Assembly (NCBI GenBank): GCA_029339505.1
Contig: JAQISU010000210.1
Span: 15,138,001-15,202,000, forward strand
Reading direction: 5' to 3'
DNA from: Unio delphinus
Taxonomy: Eukaryota; Mollusca; Bivalvia; Unionida; Unionidae
Length of the DNA stretch: 64,000 nt
A program made the translations under genes and the position numbers. Positions 14,345 to 28,360 of the stretch are shown in pieces. A model generated the notes under the pieces. That model was not told where the DNA came from and ran no database searches. It saw nothing but the letters and a program-made list of their open reading frames with translations. How positions within the stretch are numbered: position 1 is the stretch's first letter; each line of letters begins with the position of its first letter.

Positions 14345-14345
<1 letters not shown>

Positions 14346-15540
14346 TTCGTAATGAGAGGATGTTTTATCTCAGTTTTGGTGTCCGATGGCGGTATTAGTA
14401 AAGCAGCATCTTTTGTGAAAGCTTGAAATCCAATTCTCCTGACAAATTTGATCAAAATGCGTTTCATATGCTTGTGACGAAGTCGCTTCAAATATTTCAT
14501 ACTTTTAGCATTGACTGACTGAATGATGGGGAAAAGTCACCATTCATGTATAATGGAATGACATGTGAGCGAATATGATTTCTGGCAAAAGTGATTCAAT
14601 TTGTCTTTTCTATTATTAATACACGTGTTCATTCATTTTTGTAAATCTACAATAGTTAAATCAATTTAAAAGGCTTTCTTTACTAGTATGATTTTGTCAA
14701 AAATAACAATTTTCTGTCCGCACGTATCTTTACGAGACATTTCCAAGATTTTTTCCGTCTTAATAATGCCAGTTAATTTAGTAAGTTCATAATGAATGGG
14801 CAGCAGTCATTAAAATTAAAAACCCTCATTGCAATATGAGTTTTGTCTAAGGTTCCAGTCATTTTCAGCATAACGTTTCTGAAAAGATTTATCGGAAGAT
14901 TGTCTTATTTTATTGAATGACGCTAGAATATGCTACAATGGGATCGAAAGGATGGAAGATAGCATAAATGTCTGAAGAATCACACTGACCATACACTTAC
15001 GAATCCAATATGTTATGTGACTTTCAAATAAGTAATGTTTATCACTGTACCAAATAGTACATCTCAAATTGAAATATGATCAACGTGACTGAGCAAAATG
15101 ATAGTAGGATGGAAACTTAAAATTACAGAATGTGGCATTTTTGACATTGAAGACAGGACCGCCACTGAAGAATATAACTATCTTTGAACTGAAACGTGTC
15201 AGGAGTTATATAACGGAATCGAGATTGTGTCGCAATCTCGGTACAACCAATGCATACATGAAAAGATTACCAGCCCAAATACTAGTGAAACATAAAGAAC
15301 ATGTAGACGGTTGATGGCTGTAGTAGTTGTAGTAGACGTTACACTTCACAATGATTTTCTATGAGTCAAGTCTATATTTATCACCCTCACAAAGATTAAC
15401 AGGCACGGCAAAGTCGGTCCTTCTAGTATTGTATCTGGCAGACCGTCATCACATACATATACTAGAAAGAAATAGTGTATAGAAACTATCCTTTTCTTTT
15501 TTTATTTATTTTTGCTATTTTCTGTAGAGCGTTATATATC

Positions 15541-15752
<212 letters not shown>

Positions 15753-18707
15753 TGTGTGTACATATCAGTTCATATGTTGAAGGTCTTGATATATTCGGTT
15801 GGGTATGCCAAAAATGGTATTTAACATCTTCTTTGTCTTTTGTTAACAACTAAACTTGGGCTATAATTTTGTGATCAATCAAAAGAATGTTAACATCTTC
15901 AGGCATTTTACAGATCATTTGCACCTTAAAGCTTCCGATAATATGGACATATTGAAACATTCAATTTTGGAATTTATTTGATAAACCACTGGATTTCAAA
16001 TGGACCTTACATAGTTCGACTTTTGAAAGTACTTAATACGCTGTTTCCCGATTTTTATTAACAATACTATACATTGTCATGTTAATTGTCACGTGTGTAT
16101 TGTAGGGAAATAAATTATTTCTTAAATATGACAACACATTTTTGTTTTTGCTCGTTTCTGATCAAACCTCGTTTAATTAAACATAATGGAACGAAAGAGT
16201 AGCTAGCTAATGATTTACGTTAAACTATAAACAGGACAATCTAATTACTGATAGCGGTAGATTCAAGTCCTGCATACGATAGCTTCCAAAACACACACTG
16301 ATGTAGACCTATTTCTATCATACGTGTTTTCCATTCAGATACTATTTATAGTTGTCGATAGTAGGGTATTTGTAGAAGTTATGGGAGTTAACTCTTCGAT
16401 GTATGCAGTATTCAAATGCCATAAACTTCCATTCTACGCTATGCATTTACAAAGCATTTATATATGATTCGCATGTCTTGTATGTTTGAGGTCCGGAGAT
16501 AATGGGTTATCCTATCGACAATGCCCATGTCACATTTGACCTTATCTTGTTTTTGCCAACCTACCAAGAAACTTCTACATAAATCTTACCTGTAGAACCT
16601 GCGTCCATATACGATGAAGCCAATTATATTGCTCACGAAAATTGGATCGTTTGAAATATAAAACTCTTTTCCTTTTTTCATCACCTTCATATACCAATGT
16701 CAAAACTTATATATGGATATTGCATGGTAATATTGTATTAGTTTGCGATGTAAATTCAATAATTATTCAGAAGACAATCAAGGTAGTGAAATTAGGCAGT
16801 TCCCATTTTAATCACATATGCATACATCAGTTGCAAATTCATACTTATTAATAACACGTGCATATTGTAGGCATCCTCGCAACGGGAACTACAAACACTG
16901 TTACGTGTTGAGCACGGCTTGGAAGTAAAAGGAAAGAATAATCGCTACAATTTAAACCTTTACAAATCAAAATGGGAAAATATACATTTTTAGCCAAAAG
17001 AAATTCATTCTAACAAGCTAGAAACTATATAAAAATAAAGACAAAATATATTTGTAATAATTGATGTTCCGAAACCCCGTCAAAGTCGGAGTTAGTACAA
17101 AACAAATCATTGGAAACTAATGGCAAAAGACAGTGAAATGCAATACAATTGTATGTCTCGTGTACACCTGTGTTTAGTAGGGACTCCCACGTGTGGTGGT
17201 TAAACGTATTTGTGTACTGTTGTACTGGTTTTCGCTTCAACTTTGTTGGAATACATGTTAAATTGTACCATTGTAATATAAAGACATTATTTGATAATCT
17301 ACTCAAGAGAAATTAAAGCAAATACATAAATATTAAAACTATTGCAAAATTTGACAATAGTAATACCGTCTTGTTAGCCATATACCTATTCAAATGCTTT
17401 CTACTTTCTTGCTAAAATCAGACCATGATATCAATGTACCCGTTTGCCGCCATACTGATTTCGGACGAAGTAGATACCTTTACTTAGTAACCCGTAGCCA
17501 TTGACGAAATATAGGTAAATTAATGTTTTTATTTGCACTTTCCTAGCCATGTAATATTTTGATAGTTTCAGTTCGTTTTTGTCTATAAATTGTGTATCCT
17601 TTCATGATTGGCTGTCGTCATAAGAGAAAATATTTTATATTGCTTTTTCAATCAATACATGCTTTCGTTTATACTTCGCGACAAAATGTAATTATATATA
17701 TTTTAATTAAGGAAATGTATTACCCAAGTAGTATAAATATTTTCAACCAGAGATTCTATTTTCAGCAGCATTATGTTTATGAAAATAATGTATTATTTTA
17801 GGCTCTAAACTGTCATTCAAAATTACAATTTGTAACTAAAACGGACATTGAAAGAAACACATTTTTCTCATTTTCTCTTAAATTTATTATCAATTATTAC
17901 AACAAAATCAGAAAAAGTTAATACAATAACTAATACATAATACATATGATACAACAAAACCAAATCAAACGAAATAAACCCAAAACAAACATTGATACAT
18001 TGTTTTAAAACTTATGAACTATATATGGAACATATCTGGATTATAAATGCAAAATATGTCATCTACTAAGGAGAGAGTAATTTGATGAGCTAAACAAAAT
18101 ATAAGAAATAGGCACTTTCCTAAATATATTCTCTATAATTTACCTTAAAGTGTGAATAATAATACTTCATGGAAATTATTAAACGGGCTGAGCCTGGCAG
18201 TTCCCTTGTAGTTTTCATCTCAAACTATTCAGTGTACAATGATATTCGTCTTTTCGGCTCATCTAAAGTTTCCGTCACAACTGCTAGGAAAAACTCATCT
18301 CACAGACTAAAACAAATAACACACTGCAATGATTACCAGTTGAAAAGAGGCAATTGTCACAATAATATTATGTTCAAAATAATAATTTTTGAAACACCGG
18401 ATACTACGTCCGTCTTTTCGTGAATAACTATATGTTGTTCATCTCAGCAAATAGCAATGATATTATGCAATGTTTATTAATTGCCTATGGAAAGAAAATA
18501 CATAACTTTAGAAGCTTTTTGTCAGAATTTCGGTCGAGTAATTAGGTCTGGTTTATAGGTGATTTTACAAAATTCAACGTATCAATATCAATATATAGCA
18601 AGAGATACTAAACAAAATAATCTGATCTTGAAACATTATAGCAAAATTCATCATTTTTTTTTACAATATAAGTTAGTTTGTGTAAGAGAACCATCAATTA
18701 ATTCCAT

Positions 18708-18951
18708 GTGTTTGTTATTGTTGGGTTTAACGTTTTTGTAAACAGCACGCGATAGGCTATACATGGTGGTCTGTAGTAATATTAGAGGAAGAAACCTAGA
18801 TAAATCCAGAAACGAACAACCGATCCACGAGAAGATACAGGAAAGCTTTCTCACATACCTTCATTGGCCGGATCCAAGAATTGAACCAACGCAGACAGGT
18901 GTAATGCCAGTGATCTGTAAGAGAGACCTCTTTAGACCTCTCGGCCACTTA
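18708..18951 (-). mobile_element. SINE family B in copy 4
   Basis: The (CAA)n tail is degenerate here (TGTTTGTTATTGTTGGG on the plus strand). It shares TAATATTAGAGGAAG with copy 6, unlike the GGTGGAGGAAG type of copies 1, 7 and 8. Confidence 0.72.
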
Positions 18952-19128
18952 ATACGATATAATGTGTTTGCAACTTCTCGTATATGGGGTAAACAAAAAT
19001 TAGTAAAGAATTTACATACAGAATATGCGCAAGAAAATCTACTTCTAGCAGCAAGTTGACATCTTGTATTGCGGACCATAAAAGTAATTGAGGTACAACT
19101 ACTTGCTAGATTGAAAAGGTGTGCATTT

Positions 19129-19131
<3 letters not shown>

Positions 19132-19186
<55 letters not shown>
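19132..19186. repeat. (TA)n microsatellite, copy 4
   Basis: About 54 bp of pure TA at the standard site. Confidence 0.97.
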
Positions 19187-19187
<1 letters not shown>

Positions 19188-20184
19188 GTATTTAATGCAC
19201 GATTCTCACGTAACATAGCAAATATAGATTACTAGGTTACAAGTTCAATACGTTCAAGGAATGGGTCATCATGCTGAGATTTATAATCACATTTTCATAT
19301 GCAATTAGATTCGAAAGGAGGACTACTTTGTACACTCTATGAATATCATTTCCTTTTTTAAAAAAAAATCGTTTCTTATTGATACAAATTACATATTCAA
19401 ACAAAACGACATGACGCTTTCTTAACAGGAATGTCGTATCGTTGCGCAGTTATCCGACACGCACAATTAGCAGACATTTTATACCTATAGTTGATGAAAT
19501 GCAAGGAATACTGTTCTAAAAGATTCAAATTTGATTTTATGAGTTGTACATTCTGCAGACTTTAGCAACACTAACTTTATTGGAATGACATATTTTCAGC
19601 TGAACAAATTTATAACCTGAAACATGGCTTTAAGTACGAACAATGATAAGTTTTATAAAACCGGCAAGAAGACTGGCTGGTTCGCCTCGTACGAATTTCT
19701 GTTTTTTAGAAACTGATATTACAGCGTGTGATGTTGCTGGACGGTAAAAAGTACAAGCGTCATTATGTAGCAGTTGACCTAGAAATCTGGATCATTAGGA
19801 TTCTTCCTGTATAACTATTTTAATCCTATTTGATGCAATTGTGCATGATGTATTTTAAATAGAGTCTTGATCTCATTACTGGAAGCGAGTTTTGCTTCAA
19901 CCTTTATACACCACGACACTAGTGTCATGTATATTCTTTCTTTGACTGTACAGTTATCTCCTAGTTTTGTTCGTTTTGGTATTGTCATCAATATATAAAG
20001 GCACATCCGCATCGTCTTTCAAATATTGAATAGTTTGTATGCCTTAAGGCAATTTACCAAATGTAGTAAAATATTGTTCAGTGGTATTAAAAAGTGGTCT
20101 ATGCACGTTTTAGATTTTTAGTTTATTCAACCACATTTCAAGTATAATTGTTTTTTATATGCAGAAAATTCACATTCTGTCAGA

Positions 20185-20524
20185 CCACTTTGGTGGCCTA
20201 GTGTTTAGAACGTCCGCTGCGAAAGCAAGATCATGTGGGTTCCATCCCCGGCCGAGTCATACCAAAGACTTACACAAATGGAACTTACAGATCCCTCGCT
20301 TGGCGATAAAATAAATAGGTTAGTGTAATGACTTGTCATCCAGGTGCCACAATAATTTGACTGGGTGAGACATCATGCTACATGTCTTCTGCATGATGCC
20401 CCAGTGCAAGACGTCACTACAAACTGCCTCACTACAGACATCGTAGTGATGTGACTACAAAATTGTTCAAGCCACGTTAAAAGTCATAATTAAATATATT
20501 CACACACACACACACACACACACA
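20185..20524 (+). mobile_element. SINE family A with (CA)n tail in copy 4
   Basis: Body intact with private changes (CAGATCCCTCGC, GTAATGACTTGTCATC). The CA tail is about 23 bp. Confidence 0.75.
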
Positions 20525-21721
20525 TTTCGTAATGAGAGGATGTTTTATCTGAATTTTGGTCTCCGATGGTGGCATCAGTAAAGCAGCATCTTTTGTGAAA
20601 GCTTGAAATCCAATTCTCCTGACAAATTTGATCAAAATTCGTTTCATATGTTTGTGACGAAGTCGCTTCAAATATTTCATACTTTTAGCATTGACTAACT
20701 GAATGATGGGGAAAACTCACTATTCATGTAAAATGGAATGACATGTGAGCGAATATGATTTCTGGCAAAAGTGACTCAATTTGTCTTCTCTATTTTTAAC
20801 ACACGTGTTTATTCATTTTTGTAAATCTACAATAGTTAAATCAATTTAAAAGGCTTTCTTTACTAGTATGATTTTGTCAAAAATAACAATTTTCTGTCCG
20901 CACGTATCTTTACCAGGCATTTCTAAGTTTTTTCCGTTTTAATAATGCCAGTTAATTTGGTAAGTTCATAATGAATGGGCAGCATTCATTAAATTTAAAA
21001 ACCCTCATTGCAATATGAGTTTTGTCTAAGGTTCCAGTCATTTTCAGCATAACGTTTCTGAAAAGATTTATCGGAAGATTGTCTTATTTTATTAAATGAC
21101 GCTAGAATATGCTACAATGGGATGGAAAGGATGGAAGATAGCATAAATTTCTGAAGAATCACACTGACCATACACTTACGAAACCAATATGTCATGTGAC
21201 TTTCTAATAAAGTAATGTTTATCACTGTACCAAATAGTACATCTCAAATTGAAATATGATCAACGTGACTGAGCAAAATGATAGTAGCATCGAAACTTAA
21301 AATTACAGAATGTGGCATTTTTGACATTGAAGACAGGACCGCCACTGAAGAATATAACTATCTTTGAACTGAAACGTGTCAGGAGTTATATAACGGAATC
21401 GAGATTGTGTCGCAATCTCGGTACAACCAATGCATATATGAAAACATTACCAGCCTAAATACTAGTGAAACATAAAGAACATGAAGACGATTGATGGCTG
21501 TTGTAGTTGTAGTAGACGTTACACTTCACAATGATTTTCTATGAGTCAAGTCTATATTTATCACCCTCACAAAGATTAACAGGCACGGCAAAATCGGTCC
21601 TTCTGGTATTTTATCTGGCAGACCTTCATCACATACATATACTAGAAAGAAATAGTGTATAGAAACTATCCTTTTCTTTTTTTTATTTATTTTTGCTATT
21701 TTCTGTAGAGCGTGATATATC

Positions 21722-22003
<282 letters not shown>

Positions 22004-24959
22004 TGTGTGTACATATCAGTTCATATGTTGAAGGTCTTGATATATTCGGTTGGGTATGCCAAAAATGGTATTTAACATCTTCTTTGTCTTTTGTTAACAA
22101 CTAAACTTGGGCTATAATTTTGTGATCAATCAAAAGAATGTTAACATCTTCAGGCATTTTACAGATCATTTGCACCTTAAAACTTCCGATAATATGGACA
22201 TATTGAAACATTCAATTTTGGAATTTATTTGATAAACCACTGGAATGCAATTGTACCTTACATAGTTTGACTTTTGAATGTACTTAATACGCTGTTTCCC
22301 GATTTTTATTAACAATACTATACATTGTCATGTTAATTGTCACGTGTGTATTGTAGGGAAATAAATTATTTCTTAAATATGACAACACATTTTTGTTTTC
22401 GCTCGTTTCTCATCAAACCTCGTTTAATTAAACATGATGGAACGAAAGAGTAGCTAGTTAATGATTTACGTTAAACTATAAACAGGACAATCTAATTACT
22501 GATAGCGGTAGATTCAATTGCTGCATACGATAGCTTCCAAAACACACACTGATGTAGACCTATTTCTATCATACGTGTTTTCCATTCAGATACTAGTTAT
22601 AGTTGTCGATAGTAGGGTATTTGTAGAAGTTATGGGAGTTAACTCTTCTATGTATGCAGTATTCAAATGCCATAAACTTCCATTCTACGCTATGCATTTA
22701 CAAAGCATTTATATATGATTCGCATGTCTTGTATGTTTGAGGTCCGGAGATAATGGGTTATCCTATCGACAATGCCCATGTCACATTTGACCTTATCTTG
22801 TTTTTGCCAACCTACCAAGAAACTTCTACATAAATCTTACCTGTAGAACCTGCGTCCATCTACGATGAAGCCAGTAATATTGCTCACGAAAATTGGATCG
22901 TTTGAAATATAAAACACTTTTCCTTTTTTCATCACCTTCATATACCAATATCAATACTTATATATGGATATTGCATGGTAATATTGTATTCGTTTGCGAT
23001 GTAAATTCAATAATTATTCAGAACACAATCAAGGTAGTGAAATTAGGCAGTTCCCATTCTAATCACATATGCATACATCAGTTGCAAATTCATACTTATT
23101 AATAACACGTGCATATTGTAGGCATCCTCGCAGCGGGAACTACAAACACTGTTACGTGTTGAGCACGGCTTGGAAGTAAAAGGAAAGAATAATCGCTACA
23201 ATTTAAACCTTTACAAATCAAAATGGGAAAATATACATTTTTAGCCAAAAGAAATTCATTCTAACAAGCTAGAAACTATATAAAAATAAAGACAAAATAT
23301 ATTTGTAATAATTGATGTTCCAAAAGCCCGTCAATGTCGGAGTTAGTACAAAACAAATCATTGGAAACTAATGGCAAAAAACTGTGAAATGCAAGACAAT
23401 TGAGTGTCTCGTCTACACCTGTGTTTAGTAGGGACTCCCACGTGTGGTGTTTAAACGTATTTGTGTACTGTTGTACTGGTTTTCGCTTCAACTTTGTTGG
23501 AATACAAGTTAAATTGTACCATTTTAATATAAAGACATTATTTGATAATCTACTCAAGTGAAATTAAAGCAAATACATTAATATTAAAAATATTGCAAAA
23601 TTTGACAATAGTAATACCGTCTTGTTAGCCATATACCTATTCAAATGATTTCTACTCTCTTGCTAAAATCAGACCATGATATCAATGTACCCGTTTGCCG
23701 CCATACTGATTTCGGACGAAGTAGATACCTTTACTTAGTAACCCGTAGCCATTGACGAAATATAGGTAAATTAATGTTTTTATTTGCACTTCCCTAGCCA
23801 TTTAATATTTTGATAGTTTCAGTTCGTTTTTGTCTATAAATTGTGTATCCTTTCAAGATTGGCTGTCGTCATGAGAGAAAATATTTTATATTGCTTTTTC
23901 AATCAATACATGCTTTCGTTTATACTTCGCGACAAAATGTAATTATATATATTTTAATTAAGGAAATGTATTACCCAAGTAGTATAAATATTTTCAACCA
24001 GAGATTCTATTTTCAGCAGCATTATGTTTATGAAAATAATGTATTATTTTATGCTCTAAACTGTCATTCAAAATTACAATTTGTAACTAAAACGGACCTT
24101 GAAAGAAACACATTTTTCTCATTTCCTCTTAAATTTATTATCAATTATTACAACAAAATCAGAAAAGATTAATACAATAACTAATACATAATACATATGA
24201 TACAACAAAACCAAATCAAACCAAAAAAACCCAAAACAAACATTGATACATTGTTTTAAAACTTATGAACTATATATGGAACATATCTGGATTATAAATG
24301 CACAATATCTCATCTACTAAGGAGAGAGACATTTGATGAGCTAAACAAAATATAAGAAATAGGCACTTTCCTAAACATATTCTCTATAATTTACCTTAAA
24401 TTGTGAATAATAATACTTCAGGGAAATTATTAAACGGGCTGAGTATGGCAGTTCTCTTGTAGTTTTCATCTCAAACTATTCAATGTACAATGATATTCGT
24501 CTTTTCGGCTCATCTAAAGTTTCCGTCACAACTGCTACGAAAAACTCATCTCACAGACTAAAACAAATAACACACTGCAATGATTACCAGTTGAAAAAAG
24601 GAAATTGTCACAATAATATTATGTTCAAAATAATAATTTTTGAAACACCGGATACTACGTCCGTGTATTCATGACTAACTATATGTCGTTCATCTCAGCA
24701 AATAGCAATGATATTATGCAATGTTTATTAATTGCCTATGGAAAGAAAATACATAACTTTAGAAGCTTCTTGTCAGAATTTCGGTCGAGTAATTAGGTCT
24801 GGTTTATAGGTTAGTTTAGAAAATTCAACGTATCAATATCAATATATAGCAAGAGATACTAAACGAAATAATCTGATCTTGAAACATTATAGCAAAATTC
24901 ATCATTTTAATTTTACAATATAAGTTAGTTTGAGTAAGAGAACCATCAATTAATTCCAT

Positions 24960-25203
24960 GTTGTTGTTGTTGTTGGGTTTAACGTTTTTGAATACAGCCC
25001 GCGATAGGCTATACATGGTGGCTTGTAGTAATAGTGGAGGAAGAAACCTAGAGAACCCCAGAAACGAACAACTGATCCACGAGAAGATACAGGCAAGCTT
25101 TTCCACACACATTCATTGGCCGGATCCAAGAATTGAACCAACGCAGACAGGTGTAATGCCAGTGATCTGTAAGAGAGACCTCTTTAGACCTCTCGGCCAC
25201 TTA
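24960..25203 (-). mobile_element. SINE family B in copy 5
   Basis: Standard position. Private changes include CTTTTCCACACACATTCATTGG and AACAACTGATCC. Confidence 0.75.
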
Positions 25204-25382
25204 ATACGATATAATGTGTTTGCAACTTCTCGTATATGGGGTAAACAAAAATTAGTAAAGAATTTACATACAGAATATGCGCAAGAAAATCTACTTCTAG
25301 CAGCAAGTTGACATCTTGGATTGCGGACCATAAAAGTAATTGAGGTACAACTACTTGCTAGATTGGAAAGGTGTGCATTTCC

Positions 25383-25564
<182 letters not shown>

Positions 25565-26559
25565 GTATTTAATGCACGATTCTCACGTAACATAGCAAAT
25601 ATAGATTACTAGGTTACAAGTCCAAGACGTTCAAGGAATGGGTCATCATGATTAGATTTATAATCACATTTTCATATGCAATTAGATGCGAAAGGAGGAC
25701 TACTTTGTACACTCTATGAATATCATTTTCTTTTTTGAAAAAAATCGTTTCTTATTGATACAAATTTCATATTCAAACAAAACGACATGACGCTATGTTA
25801 ACAGGAATGTCGTATCGTTGCGCAGTTATCCGACACGCACAATTAGCAGACATTTTATACCTATAGTTGATGAAATGCAAGGAATACTGTTCTAAAAGAT
25901 TCAAATTTGATTTTATGATTTGTACAGTCTGCAGACTTTAGCAGCACTAACTTTATTGGAATGACATATTTTCAGCTGAACAAATTTATAACCTGAAACA
26001 TGGCTTTAAGTACGAACAATGATAAGTTTTATAAAACCGGCAAGAAGACTGGCTGGTTCGCCTCGTACGAATTTCTGTTTTTTAGAAACTGATATTACAG
26101 CGTGTGATGTTGCTGGACGGTTAAAAGTATTAGCGTCATTAAGTTGCAGTTGACCTAGAAATCTGGATCATTAGGATTCTTCCTGTATAACTATTTTCAT
26201 CCTATTTCAGGCAATTGTGCATGATGTATTTTAAATAGTGTCTTCATCTCATTACTTGAAGCGAGTTTTGCTTCAACCTTTATACACCACGACACTAGTG
26301 TCATGTATATTATTTCTTTGACTGTACAGTTATCTCCTAGTTTCGTTCGTTTTGGTATTGTCATCAATATATAAAGGCACTTCCGCATCGTCTTTCAAAT
26401 ATTGAATAGTTTGTGTGCCTTAAGACAAATTACCAAATGTAGTAAAATATTGTTCAGTGGTATTAAAAAGTGATCTATGGACGTTTTAGATTTTTAGTCT
26501 ATTCACCCACATTTCAAGAATAATTGTTTTTATATGCATAAAATTCACATTCTGTCAGA

Positions 26560-26872
26560 CCACTTTGGTGGCCTAGTGTTTAGAACGTCCGCTGCGAAAG
26601 CAAGATCATGTGGGTTCCATCTCCGGCCGAGTCATACCAAAGACTTACACAAATGGAACTTCCAGCTGCCTCGCTTGGCGATAAAATAAATAGGTTAGTG
26701 TAAGGACTGGTCATCCAGGTGCCACAATAATTTGACTGGGTGAGACATCATGCTACATGTCTTCTGCATGATGCCATAGTGCAAGACGTCACTACAAACT
26801 GCCTCACTACAGACATCGTAGTGATGTGACTACAAAATTGTTCAAGCCACGTTAAAAGTCATAATTAAATAT

Positions 26873-26910
<38 letters not shown>
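26560..26910 (+). mobile_element. SINE family A with (CA)n tail in copy 5
   Basis: Body as in copies 2 and 3 but with CCATCTCCGGCCG downstream of the B box and ACTTCCAGCTGCC. The CA tail is about 34 bp. Confidence 0.75.
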
Positions 26911-26912
<2 letters not shown>

Positions 26913-28111
26913 TTCGTAATGAAAGGATGTTTTATCTCAGTTTTGGTCTCCGATGGCGATATTAGTAAAGCAGCATCTTTTGTGAAAGCTTGAAATCCAA
27001 TTCTCCTGACAAATTTGATCAAAATACGTTTCATATGCTTGTGACGAAGTCGCTTCAAATATTTCATACTTTTAGCATTGACTGACTGAATGATGGGGAA
27101 AAGTCACCATTCATGTATAATGGAATGACATGTGAGCGAATATGATTTCTGGCAAAAGTGATTCAATTTGTCTTCTCTATTTTTAATACACGTGTTCATT
27201 CATTTTTATAAATCTACAATAGTTAAATCAATTTAAAAGGCTTTCTTTACTAGTATGATTTTGTCAAAAATAACAATTTTCTGTCCGCACGTATCTTTAC
27301 GAGACATTTCCAAGTTTTTTTCCGTTTTAATAATGCCAGTTAATTTAGAAAGTTCATAATGAATGGGCAGCAGTCATTAAAATTAAAAACCCTCATTGCA
27401 ATATGAGTTTTGTCTAAGGTTCCAGTCATTTTCAGCATAACGTTTCTGAAAAGATTTATCGGAAGATTGTCTTATTTTATTAAATGACGCTAGAATATGC
27501 TACAATGGGATGGAAAGGATGGAAGATAGCATAAATTTCTGAAGAATCACACTGACCATACACTTACGAATCCAATATGTCATGTGACTTTCTAATAAGT
27601 AATGTTTATCACTGTACCAAATAGTACATCTCAAATTGAAATATGATCAACGTGACTGAGCAAAATAATAGTAGGATGGAAACTTAAAATTACAGAATGT
27701 TTCATTTTTGACATTGAAGACAGGACCGCCACTGAAGAATATAACTATCTTTGAACTGAAACGTGTCAGGAGTTATATAACGGAATCGAGATTGTGTCGC
27801 AATCTCGGTACAACCAATCCATACATGAAAAGATTACCAGCCCAAATACTAGTGAAACTTAAAGAACATGTAGACGGTTGATGGCTGTAGTAGTTGTAGT
27901 AGACGTTACACTTCACAATGATTTTCTATGAGTCAAGTCTATATTTATCACCCTCACAAAGATTAACAGGCACGGCAAACTCGGTCCTTCTAGTATTGTA
28001 TCTAGCAGACCGTCATCACATACATATACTACAAAGAAATAGTGTATAGAAACTATCCTTTTCTTTTTTTTAATTTATTTTTGCTATTTTCTGTAGAGCG
28101 TGATATATCTA

Positions 28112-28113
28112 AA

Positions 28114-28173
<60 letters not shown>

Positions 28174-28194
28174 TATATAGATATATAGATATAT

Positions 28195-28271
<77 letters not shown>

Positions 28272-28360
28272 TATGGAGAGAGAGACAGAGACAGAGAGAA
28301 AGTTTCAGAGAGAGAGAGAGAGAGAGAGACACAGAGAGAGACAGAGAGAGAGAGAGATAT
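28112..28360. repeat. Compound (TA)n(GA)n microsatellite, copy 5
   Basis: About 150 bp of TA containing four GATATATA interruptions (28171-28199), followed by a GAGACA/GA block to 28359. Confidence 0.95.
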